Positions 50,445 through 58,633 of a stretch of DNA of 61,139 nucleotides are shown here, one piece after another. The notes beneath the pieces are model-generated. The model made no database searches. It had not been told where the DNA came from and worked only from the letters and a program-made list of their open reading frames with translations. Made by a program: the position numbers and the translations under genes. Within the stretch, counting starts at the first letter, position 1. Each line of letters starts with the position of its first letter. This DNA is from an uncultured Planctomycetaceae bacterium (GTDB lineage Bacteria; Planctomycetota; Planctomycetia; Pirellulales; Pirellulaceae), in NCBI GenBank assembly GCA_937862885.1, contig CALMEE010000070.1, positions 1 through 61,139 on the forward strand, written 5' to 3'.

Positions 50445-52304
50445 ATGCCCAAGAGATTTTCTCCCGTCCGAATATGTGCCTTAGGTTTGGCCATCGTGTC
50501 CATTGCAAGTTTCTCCGCGATTGCGCAGACCGACGCTCCGACGCAGGAAAAATCCGTGCCGATCTTCAAAGATGGACAAGCTCAACCCGTCCCGGGTTTT
50601 TCCAAGCCGAGCGAATGGATCCGCCATGATTTGTTTGTCGAAACCGAGTTCGATTCCGATGGGGATGGCAAGTTGGATCGTGTTCATGTTTATGTTGTAA
50701 GGCCCAAACAAACGGACAGCGAAGGCCTCAAACTTCCCGCGATTTACGTAACGAGCCCTTATTTTTCGGGAGTCGGCTCGACGCGCAGCGAGTATTTTTG
50801 GAATCCCCAACACGAGCTGGGCGAAACACCACCTGAGCGTGGCGAAATGCCGGCCATCCCCCACTCGAAAGCGCGCCCAGGTTTAAATGATTCGCATACA
50901 GATCAATGGCTTCCCCGCGGTTACATTCTGGTTTACTCAGCATCACCGGGCACAGGCTTGTCGCAAGGTTGTCCGACTTGTGGTGGCGATAACGAGGCTC
51001 TCGCTCCCAAAGCCGTCGTCGATTGGCTCAACGGACGCGCCCGAGGTTACACCGAGGCCGACGGCGGCGAACTTGTCGAAGCAACCTGGTGCACCGGGAA
51101 AGTTGGCATGACTGGAACCTCCTACAACGGTACGCTCCCCATTGCGGCGGCCACCACCGGAGTGGAAGGTCTGGAAGCCATCATCCCGATCGCTCCCAAT
51201 ACTTCGTACTATCATTACTATCGCTCACACGGACTGATTCGCCATCCCGGCGGCTACATGGGCGAAGACATCGATGTGCTTTACGACTTCATCAACAGCG
51301 GCGATCCCGACAAGCGCGCTTACTGCAACGAAGAAATACGTACCAAGGAAATGCAGGGTAATTTCGATCGAATTACTGGCGACTACAACGAATTTTGGGC
51401 GGGACGCGATTATCTGAATAAACTCGCAGATTACCGAACGCCGACGCTGATGGCCCACGCATTCAACGATTGGAACGTGATGCCCGAACATAGCGTGCGG
51501 ATCTATCAGGCGCTCAAAGAAAAAGGTGTCCCCAGCCAAATCTTTTTTCACCAAGGAGGCCACGGTGGCCCACCTCCTTTCGACATGATGAATCGCTGGT
51601 TCACCCGCTACCTGCACGGTGTCGAAAATGGAGTTGAAGAGGACCCAAAATCTTGGATCGTCCGCGAAAGTGATCGCCAAGACCAACCGACCGCGTATCC
51701 TGATTATCCGCACCCGGACGCGTCCCTGGTGTCGCTGTACCTTGGAAAAGGAGGTAACGAATCCGGTACCCTGCACTTGACGTCTCAGCCTGATCAGGGC
51801 CAGGAAAAACTAATCGATGACGTGAACCAATCAGGTGCTGCGCTAGCTACCGCAAGCGAATCCGCAAACCGGTTGCTGTACGTCACGCCGGGACTCACGG
51901 GTGACCTGCATCTCTCTGGCACCGCACAACTTACGATCAGGCTGGCAAGCGACAAGCCAGCGGCAAATCTGTCCGTGTGGCTGGTCTCGCTCCCCTACAC
52001 GCGCAGCCGCAGAATCACCGACAACATCATCACCCGCGGTTGGGCCGATCCACAAAATCACAAATCGCTCACGGAGAGCGAGCCACTCGTGCCCGGCCAG
52101 TTCTACGAATTCTCGTTTGACCTGCAACCTGATGACCAAGTCATTCCAGCGGGCCAACGCATCGGTCTAATGATTTTTTCCAGCGATCGTGACTTTACCC
52201 TCTGGCCAGCGCCCGGAACCGAGCTGACCCTCGACCTGGATGCAACCCGTATCGACTTGCCGATTGTGGGCGGACGCGCTGCATTCGAAAAAGCTACCAA
52301 ATAG
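50445..52304 (+). CDS. Xaa-Pro dipeptidyl-peptidase (S15 family), secreted
   Basis: The protein has 619 residues from the ATG at 50445, where a signal peptide begins (FSPVRICALGLAIVSIASF core, cut near IAQ). An ATG at 50406 is possible and would add 13 residues. It is an alpha/beta hydrolase: nucleophile Ser in GMTGTSYNGTLP, Asp in HAFNDWNVMPEHS and His in FFHQGGHGGPPP. The C-terminal 200 residues form a beta-sandwich as in X-Pro dipeptidyl-peptidases (S15/CocE). It should release dipeptides with proline in the second position. CocE-like esterase activity is the alternative. Confidence 0.85.
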   Translation: MPKRFSPVRICALGLAIVSIASFSAIAQTDAPTQEKSVPIFKDGQAQPVPGFSKPSEWIRHDLFVETEFDSDGDGKLDRVHVYVVRPKQTDSEGLKLPAIYVTSPYFSGVGSTRSEYFWNPQHELGETPPERGEMPAIPHSKARPGLNDSHTDQWLPRGYILVYSASPGTGLSQGCPTCGGDNEALAPKAVVDWLNGRARGYTEADGGELVEATWCTGKVGMTGTSYNGTLPIAAATTGVEGLEAIIPIAPNTSYYHYYRSHGLIRHPGGYMGEDIDVLYDFINSGDPDKRAYCNEEIRTKEMQGNFDRITGDYNEFWAGRDYLNKLADYRTPTLMAHAFNDWNVMPEHSVRIYQALKEKGVPSQIFFHQGGHGGPPPFDMMNRWFTRYLHGVENGVEEDPKSWIVRESDRQDQPTAYPDYPHPDASLVSLYLGKGGNESGTLHLTSQPDQGQEKLIDDVNQSGAALATASESANRLLYVTPGLTGDLHLSGTAQLTIRLASDKPAANLSVWLVSLPYTRSRRITDNIITRGWADPQNHKSLTESEPLVPGQFYEFSFDLQPDDQVIPAGQRIGLMIFSSDRDFTLWPAPGTELTLDLDATRIDLPIVGGRAAFEKATK

Positions 52305-52375
52305 CGAACAACCATGCACCGTCCCGGAGTTGACGGGTCAGAGGCGAGGCCATATCAGCCATCGAATACGCCTGC

Positions 52376-53332
52376 TTAGTTATTATCGTGCAACAACCAG
52401 TGATCGTGAACCGCATCAAACACGATGCGGTTTCGTGGAAATCTCTGCAGCGAAAACTCGTCGATAAATTCGCTTGGGGAACAGGGCTCTAACGTTGGTT
52501 TGCCGCACCACGCGGCCATGAGCCCTCGAATCCGCGCGGCGCTCACACCTTGTTGACGATAAGACTTGATCGTCGTATCCCCATGCCGCTTTGCCAAACG
52601 ACGTCCATCAGCACCGACAATTAAGGGAAGGTGCCAATACTTGCACGGTGGCAGGCCGAGATATCTTTGCAGGATCATTTGACGAGGCGTCGATGCTAAT
52701 AGATCATCCCCTCGCACAACATAACTGACATTTGCGAGCCCATCGTCGACAACACATGCCAGTTGGTAACTTGCGATTCCCTGTTTGTTGGTAACTAGAA
52801 AATCACCCACTTCCCGTTGCACATGGTGGCGTTGTGAGCCTGCAAATTCATCATTAAATTCGTTCCACTCATCCGCTACGCGAACACGCCACGCCAGATC
52901 TGGCGCATGCAGGTCGGCGACGTCGATGGGCACGAGGTCCGCTGGGCGGCATGTACCTGGATAACGCAACTCATGCTGATCGGCGTGCGGCGCGCTCAAA
53001 CTTGCGGCTGCCATTTGACTCCGCGTGCACTGACACCCATAAATCAGCCCCTGTTCTCCTAATCGTTTCAGAGCAGCCCGATAATCCTTCAGGTGGTTGG
53101 ATTCGAACACTGGCCCCTCGTCCCAATCGATTCCCAGCCACTGGAGCACTTCGATTGTCTCTTCGACTGCCCCTGCCTTAACGCGGGGGCTATCCAGATC
53201 GTCGATCCGCAACACAATCCGCCATCCCAATTGTCGCGCGAGCGCCCAGTTCGCCAAAAAGGTCCGGGCATTTCCCAAATGCAGTGCCCCCGTTGGGCTG
53301 GGCGCGATGCGTGTCGTTTTTAGTGTGTCCAT
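52376..53332 (-). CDS. gluQ: Glutamyl-Q tRNA(Asp) synthetase
   Basis: GluQ-RS attaches glutamate to queuosine in the anticodon of tRNA-Asp. This 318-residue protein has the HIGH-type signature TRIAPSPTGALHLGNARTF and the KMSKS-like GADGRRLAKRHGD, plus zinc-binding Cys residues in YGCQCTR and PGTCRP. The C-terminal anticodon-binding domain of true glutamyl-tRNA synthetase is absent, which separates GluQ-RS from GltX. The start is the ATG at 53332. Confidence 0.9.
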   Translation of the reverse strand: MDTLKTTRIAPSPTGALHLGNARTFLANWALARQLGWRIVLRIDDLDSPRVKAGAVEETIEVLQWLGIDWDEGPVFESNHLKDYRAALKRLGEQGLIYGCQCTRSQMAAASLSAPHADQHELRYPGTCRPADLVPIDVADLHAPDLAWRVRVADEWNEFNDEFAGSQRHHVQREVGDFLVTNKQGIASYQLACVVDDGLANVSYVVRGDDLLASTPRQMILQRYLGLPPCKYWHLPLIVGADGRRLAKRHGDTTIKSYRQQGVSAARIRGLMAAWCGKPTLEPCSPSEFIDEFSLQRFPRNRIVFDAVHDHWLLHDNN

Positions 53333-53335
53333 CAA

Positions 53336-53771
53336 GCGGATGTTGCAACTTTTGGGTTTGTGAAGTTGTTGTTGGTACGCTTCGAGTCGTTCTTATCGAA
53401 TCGATCGAGGCCAGCCATGTTGGAAAGTAGACGTGCGTTGTGCGTGAAACTTTTCAGACGGAAAGTATAACTTGAATTGCAGCCGGTAAAACAGCTTTCA
53501 AGAGGTTTGGACGACACGAGCGTTATCCAATTTTGGGGGTAGTCATGCTGGCCACATGATGTAGAATAGGGAAGTCTGCAGAGGTGAAGGTGCGTGCGAG
53601 CGGTTAGGTGATCGTGAAACCGGGACATCCGCTCGCAGATTGCAAGTCGTTACAGGACAATCATTTGTGATGGTCAAGTTTGAACTGGTAGTGGAAACCG
53701 AGATGGTCAACAAGCCCTCGCTCGCGAAAGGCCAACTTCGCACACAAATAGCATCATTTCCGCAGCAGTAT
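53336..53771 (+). other. Region before the CRISPR array, candidate leader
   Basis: No gene is convincing here. The array's last repeat is decayed at the far end, and the repeat reads ATTGAAGC at its right end, like the 3' end of crRNA repeats. The leader is then expected in this stretch, just before 53772. No clear A+T-rich leader or promoter pair was found by eye. Confidence 0.4.
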
Positions 53772-54309
53772 CTTTCCGCGTTCAATTGAACGCGGCCTCA
53801 TTGAAGCACATTCGCTCGTCGATCGCCGAGCGAGAAGGCAGGCCTTTCCGCGTTCAATTGAACGCGGCCTCATTGAAGCATTGCTGGTTTCGCTGGAAGT
53901 GATCGTGAAGGTTTGGCTTTCCGCGTTCAATTGAACGCGGCCTCATTGAAGCAGGAACTCCAGACCCCACACCAATATTGCACCCCTGCGTCTTTCCGCG
54001 TTCAATTGAACGCGGCCTCATTGAAGCCCGTGCCTGGGGAGGCAAAACGCCAGGAAGTACCTGCTTTCCGCGTTCAATTGAACGCGGCCTCATTGAAGCC
54101 TGGTGGCCGTCGGAGTCACCGCTCTAGGCGCAGCCGTCTTTCCGCGTTCAATTGAACGCGGCCTCATTGAAGCATTCCATCGACACGACTTAAGGCCAGC
54201 GGCATGTAGGTCTTTCCGCGTTCAATTGAACGCGGCCTCATTGAAGCAGCCGTTCTGTTGTCCGCGATCGCGTAAGCCGTCGCCTCTTTCCGCGTTCAAT
54301 TGAACGCGG
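53772..54309 (+). CRISPR. CRISPR array, 8 repeats and 7 spacers, type I-G
   Basis: Eight repeats begin at 53772, 53844, 53917, 53992, 54064, 54138, 54212 and 54286. The first seven are identical and 36 bases long; they start CTTTCCGCGTTC and end CCTCATTGAAGC. The eighth keeps only the first 24 bases and then diverges, the usual trailer-end decay. Seven spacers of 36-39 bases separate them. Each repeat has a perfect 20-base palindrome CCGCGTTCAATTGAACGCGG, so RNA would fold into an 8-bp stem with a 4-base loop. The ATTGAAGC end and the decayed last repeat both point to transcription left to right. No spacer target could be checked. Confidence 0.97.
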
Positions 54310-54438
54310 AAGAGTCCTGGGATGGATGAGCACTGGTTGACGTCGCGTAGTCATCCTGCGCGCGTATAACCAGCTCTGATATCTGGCTGGCACGCGACAC
54401 GCTGGATGCTTATCACATGCCGCAAAAATTGCCGTGCA

Positions 54439-56406
54439 TTACCTCGTAACGAAAACTGGGTAATTGCTGATTTCGCCGCACAACAGCCGCGCCAATAACC
54501 TCGTTTGGATCTCCAAAACACGACGATAGCTAACGCGATAACCAAAGAGTGGATGGGTTACTAACGAATCCATCCTCGCTTCCAATGCCAAGAAGAATTG
54601 CTTACGTCCACTCGGGGAAAGACTTACCGCATCACCAGCCTGTACAAAATCCTGCGGCGTAATCATCCGACCGTTGATGGCCGTCAACACAGCCGATTCA
54701 GCGATGAGCGGGCGGAAGGGCTCCATCAAATCCAAAGCCAATGCTGGCCGACCGTAACGTGGCTGATGGTAAAATCCTAAATAGGGATCCAATCCCACCA
54801 TGGCACAGGTAATCGTCAACTCCTTCGCCAACACGCTGTAGGCCAGCGACAACAGCGCGTTGACCGGATCGCGGGGTGGACGTCGATTGCGAGTACGGAA
54901 ATCAAAACGCGCCCAGGAACTGCCAGCTTTGTTCTCTTCGCTACTCGCTTGGATCGCCTGCGTTGCCTGATCAGCAGTTGCCTCAGCATTTGCGTCCGAA
55001 TTGCTTTCGAAGGGGTCGGCCGAGCCACCGACCTTCAGCATCCCTTGAAATTCAGCAAAGTAACTTGCGGCAGCGGTCCCCTCGACACCCAAGAGGCTCG
55101 ACAAGTCCGTGCATGCCAGTGCCATTCGCTCCATGCGTTTCATCATCCGCAGGGTGCTGTTGGGCGGGGACGCATGGTTTCGCATCAACATCACGCGAGA
55201 ATTGCGAATTTTTCCAGCAACCAATGCCTTGGCCAACCGCAGACAAAACTGGGAATCATCGGCCAGCCGAAACTGTTCACGCCGAGTAAAAATATTCTTC
55301 AAGCCGATCCCATGCGTGATTCCGTAAAACCAATTCCCCATTGAAAAGAAACCGACCGGTATCTCGGCCTGCATGAGTTCCTGCAACGCCTGAGTGGAAA
55401 TTTGAATCGGCCCCATCAGATTGACTTGGTTGGTATCATGCATTCGTACTTCGCGAATCGTTTTTCCTTTTTCCTTGATTTGCAAAACTTCGCCTGACTT
55501 GCCGACCACCACTCCCGGTGTATTTACGTACAACGGTCGTCGCTCGTCGCGTGCCGAGACCAACCGCCGCAATGGTTGCTCAGTATCCTCGGCCAAATCG
55601 ATTCGATAAAGTTGCGGACCGACATCAAACAGAAAACGTTGCTTACCTGATGCACCCTCGGAAGCAATCGAAGCCATGCATCGGCGAGACTCATCCGGCA
55701 AGCAGATCCCCACGAGAGAACAGCGGGGACACTTCGGGCTATCTTCCAGCGGTGGAGGCATGTGCCCCCTTGTTATGACCTCGCGCGCTCCCGCGATTGC
55801 TGACAAAGTCATCGCTTCTAACTCGGGCGTAATCGGAATCGTGACGCGCTGCCTCGACTCAGCAAAATAGATGACCCCTTCAGTACATTGGTACCCATTC
55901 TCGCGTAGCACGAATGCCTGAACACATAGTTGTACCTGCTCAGGCTCCCAAGCCGTCGGCATCCCATCTTCGCTGATTTTCGGCCGACCTCGTTTGTAGT
56001 CAACTGGCGTAGCGGTGTTGCCTGTTGCCTCGACCAGATCCAGTTTCGCCAGAATTTGATGGCGGTCACTTGCTAACGTTACACTGCGCGCATGCAATGT
56101 CGGCACATCAGTGAGTGGCTCAACAGCTTCGTTCGGTTGGCCAGATGTGGCGGTCCCTCGTTGCTTCCCCTGTTGTTTGGAAGCGGCTGGCAATGGTTTG
56201 GGACTCGCATCGACGCGGCGGTGCTTGATTGCGCCATCAATGGTATCCGCCGAGTGGGCAAATTGTCCTTCAACATATTCCAAAAAGAACAAACGTGGAC
56301 AATACACAAACTCATTTAACATTCGCGCTGGCAAAAAGTTGTCTTGCGACTTGGATTCAGTTTCCGACGCGAGACTTGGATCGTTTGTTTGAATCATGGG
56401 GATCAC
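54439..56406 (-). CDS. cas4-cas1: Cas4-Cas1 fusion protein, spacer acquisition
   Basis: The fused 655-residue protein carries Cas4 (residues 1-245) and Cas1 (about 250-655). Cas4 has the iron-sulfur cysteines in YCPRLF (Cys36) and CPRCSLVGIC (Cys226, Cys229, Cys235) plus the RecB-type nuclease residues in KLDLVEA (Asp123) and VDYKRG (Asp136, Lys138). Cas1 has its active-site residues Glu442 in GVEGTAAASYF, His547 in YLGFYHQPR and the acidic DLMEPFRP stretch (Asp559, Glu562). The fusion is typical of type I-G/I-U. There is a low-complexity, acidic and Ala-rich insert of about 40 residues at 461-503 inside Cas1, and another polar insert at about 68-105 in Cas4. The GTG at 56406 or the ATG at 56397 may be the start. 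Confidence 0.94.
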   Translation of the reverse strand: MIPMIQTNDPSLASETESKSQDNFLPARMLNEFVYCPRLFFLEYVEGQFAHSADTIDGAIKHRRVDASPKPLPAASKQQGKQRGTATSGQPNEAVEPLTDVPTLHARSVTLASDRHQILAKLDLVEATGNTATPVDYKRGRPKISEDGMPTAWEPEQVQLCVQAFVLRENGYQCTEGVIYFAESRQRVTIPITPELEAMTLSAIAGAREVITRGHMPPPLEDSPKCPRCSLVGICLPDESRRCMASIASEGASGKQRFLFDVGPQLYRIDLAEDTEQPLRRLVSARDERRPLYVNTPGVVVGKSGEVLQIKEKGKTIREVRMHDTNQVNLMGPIQISTQALQELMQAEIPVGFFSMGNWFYGITHGIGLKNIFTRREQFRLADDSQFCLRLAKALVAGKIRNSRVMLMRNHASPPNSTLRMMKRMERMALACTDLSSLLGVEGTAAASYFAEFQGMLKVGGSADPFESNSDANAEATADQATQAIQASSEENKAGSSWARFDFRTRNRRPPRDPVNALLSLAYSVLAKELTITCAMVGLDPYLGFYHQPRYGRPALALDLMEPFRPLIAESAVLTAINGRMITPQDFVQAGDAVSLSPSGRKQFFLALEARMDSLVTHPLFGYRVSYRRVLEIQTRLLARLLCGEISNYPVFVTR

Positions 56407-56481
56407 TGTGGGATTAAGGTTAGTGGGGCAATATTCGGGGACTTAACGGTTCACTCCTTCTCGGAAACTGAACGTTCGCAT

Positions 56482-56772
56482 CTACACGACACAACAAGAG
56501 GCATCGACGGGTGAGTAGGCTTGACCTAAAGACGTAATTACGCGATCACCACGTCCTTCACTCGGTCCTAAATCAATAAACAAGACTTGATCATCATGAT
56601 GGTTGATAATCTCGCCCAATTCTGCGCGGCATTGGAGCAATTCAGAATCATTGAGCTGGCATTCAAAGACGCTGTATTGCAGATGATCGCCGTAATCTTT
56701 CATGAGGCGAAAGACTTTTCGCAGTCGCTTATCATCGCAAATGTCGTAGGTGATCAAATACGAACGACGCAT
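56482..56772 (-). CDS. cas2: Cas2
   Basis: This 96-residue protein has the ferredoxin-like Cas2 fold: RRSYLITYDICDDKRLRKVFRLMKDYG with the conserved Asp after the first strand, QYSVFECQLNDSELLQCRAEL, then DDQVLFIDLG. It partners Cas1 in spacer integration. The ATG at 56772 has GGGAGG six bases before it. Order in the leftward direction is cas2 then cas4-cas1, the reverse of the usual cas1-cas2. Confidence 0.94.
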   Translation of the reverse strand: MRRSYLITYDICDDKRLRKVFRLMKDYGDHLQYSVFECQLNDSELLQCRAELGEIINHHDDQVLFIDLGPSEGRGDRVITSLGQAYSPVDASCCVV

Positions 56773-57212
56773 GATGGCCTCCCGAATTTGGATTGTTAGG
56801 GGGCAATCCGTTTTTCCGTCCGTGCAACTAAAGCCGTAGGTGTTGGCATTCCAGATGATCTTGCTGATCGCCAATCCATCGATGTCCAGTCTAATTCAAA
56901 CCAATTGGGAAGCAAGCGACATGGTATTGCGTCTTCGCCGAATATATTGGGGAGGGATACCCTTGCAGATTAGTTGCCAAGCGCCAAAATTCTAGTAGCG
57001 TTGCCTGTCCCGTAATTCTCCGTATTTCTTCGTATTTCCTTAATTCCACTAAAAAATGAAAAATCTTGTGTTAGGCGGTTTCATTCTTGAGCGAGATTGG
57101 CACAATGGTTGAACATAACCCTGACCGAGAAGCAGCTTTTCCTTAGCCGCACGGATCGAAGTCGGCCAAAAAATCTCGTGACCACATTTTTTCGATTTAA
57201 CACGAGGATCGG
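56773..57212. other. Divergent gap between cas2 and csb2
   Basis: The leftward cas2 and rightward csb2 promoters should be here. There is no sign in any forward frame of the missing Csb2 N-terminal half (the RAMP/Cas5-like part). A stop codon at 57198 in the csb2 frame precludes a longer product from that frame. Confidence 0.55.
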
Positions 57213-58214
57213 ATGATGAACCGATTTTGCGAAATCGAGCACATGCCCTCTTGCGATGCCATGCATTGCGGGACTGGGGTGCAAACGACCGTGTTGCTTG
57301 AATTGGCGCCTGCCTCAAATACGAAGTTTCCAACATTCCGTTCGGGCCCTTTTTCCGAGAGGTTGCTTGAGGACTGCGGATTGCCACCGGTGACGAAGAC
57401 ACTCCGCGTGGGAGATGCCGTACATCGCGCGTTGATACGGAAGGCCGCGCGGGGCCGCAGGGTCGATTGCCCCGAGTTGACAGGCCAGAATCGCTTGGGG
57501 CACCCCTTGGTCGGTCCGCACCGACATGCCCATGTTCTGCCGGTCGACTTTGATCGGGATGGTTACATCGACCATATCGTCATTCACACCGACATGGGTT
57601 TGAGCCAACTGACTCTTCGAGCAATTCATTCGCTACGCACGCTGTACGGAGCACACGGACAACCTTGGTTGCGTCTGCGCGTAGCGTGGGAAGCAAAGCA
57701 TATCGTGTCCAAACACCAGTTGGCCCCCGACGCTCATGTTCCGAACATTGCTGAGTACAACCAATTCCACAACGCTGAACCTGGGGATCCCCGCAGAGCT
57801 GATCAAAACGATCTCCGTGTCGTTAATCATCAGGAAGACGCCGAATCAGGTATTTTCGTCGAACGATTTTTGCGATTGAATAGCTGTACAGGGGCACAGA
57901 CATGGGTCAGCCTCACGCCGTTTGTGGCGCCCAGATATGTCAAGCGTTCGGGGAAGAATACATTGGAGGGTCAAGTTAGGGCTGAGTTGGCCAGTCGGGG
58001 CTTTCCCGCAGCCGAAATAGAAGTCTTACCAACTGCGGCGCAATTATTCTCGGAATACATTTTGAGTCGCAACGCCGATCATTCACCACCACCTCAATCC
58101 TATGGCCACGCCATCCGTCTACATTTTCCTCAACCTGTTAGCGGCCCAATTATTTTGGGCTACGCATGCCACTACGGGCTGGGACTATTTCAAGTGGAAT
58201 TTGGTATGGTTTGA
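57213..58214 (+). CDS. csb2: Csb2 (Cas5-Cas6 type), N-terminally truncated
   Basis: The 333-residue protein matches the later part of type I-G Csb2: LRVGDAVHRALIRKAARG, GHPLVGPHRHAHVLPVDFDRDGYIDHIVIH, the W-SLTPFVAPRYVKR block and a C-terminal Gly-rich GPIILGYACHYGLGLF loop like that of Cas6. In type I-G Csb2 combines Cas5 and Cas6 functions: it binds and cuts the repeat and caps the crRNA. The usual N-terminal Cas5-like half (about 150-200 residues) is not encoded here; the frame opens just after a stop at 57198. A start within 15 bases of that stop suggests truncation. Confidence 0.75.
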   Translation: MMNRFCEIEHMPSCDAMHCGTGVQTTVLLELAPASNTKFPTFRSGPFSERLLEDCGLPPVTKTLRVGDAVHRALIRKAARGRRVDCPELTGQNRLGHPLVGPHRHAHVLPVDFDRDGYIDHIVIHTDMGLSQLTLRAIHSLRTLYGAHGQPWLRLRVAWEAKHIVSKHQLAPDAHVPNIAEYNQFHNAEPGDPRRADQNDLRVVNHQEDAESGIFVERFLRLNSCTGAQTWVSLTPFVAPRYVKRSGKNTLEGQVRAELASRGFPAAEIEVLPTAAQLFSEYILSRNADHSPPPQSYGHAIRLHFPQPVSGPIILGYACHYGLGLFQVEFGMV

Positions 58215-58633
58215 CGGCGATAAGATTTCGTGCATCGACGTCACAAAAAGACTAACAATTTACCTGTCCTTAAATGCAACCTCGTCCTTAAATGCAGGCT
58301 CTTAATTCGCTAATGTAAGAGCTCCTGTCTGCATTTCGGTCGATATGCTCGGTAGTGCTTTGAAGTACACGACAAACCTTAATTGATGGCCACAATTCCG
58401 GTAAAACACAAAAATTTTTTTTCAAAGCAATCACATAGCAAATTCAGACTGACGCAGACGCGAGCACAGAAAAATAACCAGGAAAAAATTAATTTCTTGA
58501 GATGAGCGTGACCAGACTTGTCACAGAGGGGGTTAGGCTGCACGTTTGACAAGGAGCGATTGTAGTAAATCGAAAACCACAATCGATTAAGACAACAAAA
58601 GGTTAAAGTAACCAACTATTTAGGTAATAAGCG
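58215..58633. other. Gap between csb2 and cas3
   Basis: About 420 bases between two cas genes on the same strand is long for one operon. A 12-base direct repeat (TCCTTAAATGCA) occurs twice near 58270. No gene is recognised. Likely a separate promoter for cas3 lies here. Confidence 0.45.

Noticed and set aside
53854..54303. Open frames across the CRISPR array with repeated peptide units
   Set aside because: They are translations of the repeats and spacers.
57097..57113. Sequence TGGCAC-N5-TTGAA resembling a sigma-54 promoter before csb2
   Set aside because: The -12 GC is changed to GA, and csb2 is not expected to be sigma-54 driven. I regard the match as chance.
58262..58296. Direct repeat TCCTTAAATGCA found twice after csb2
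   Set aside because: Only two copies, short, with no known meaning; not a CRISPR unit or an attachment site I can support.
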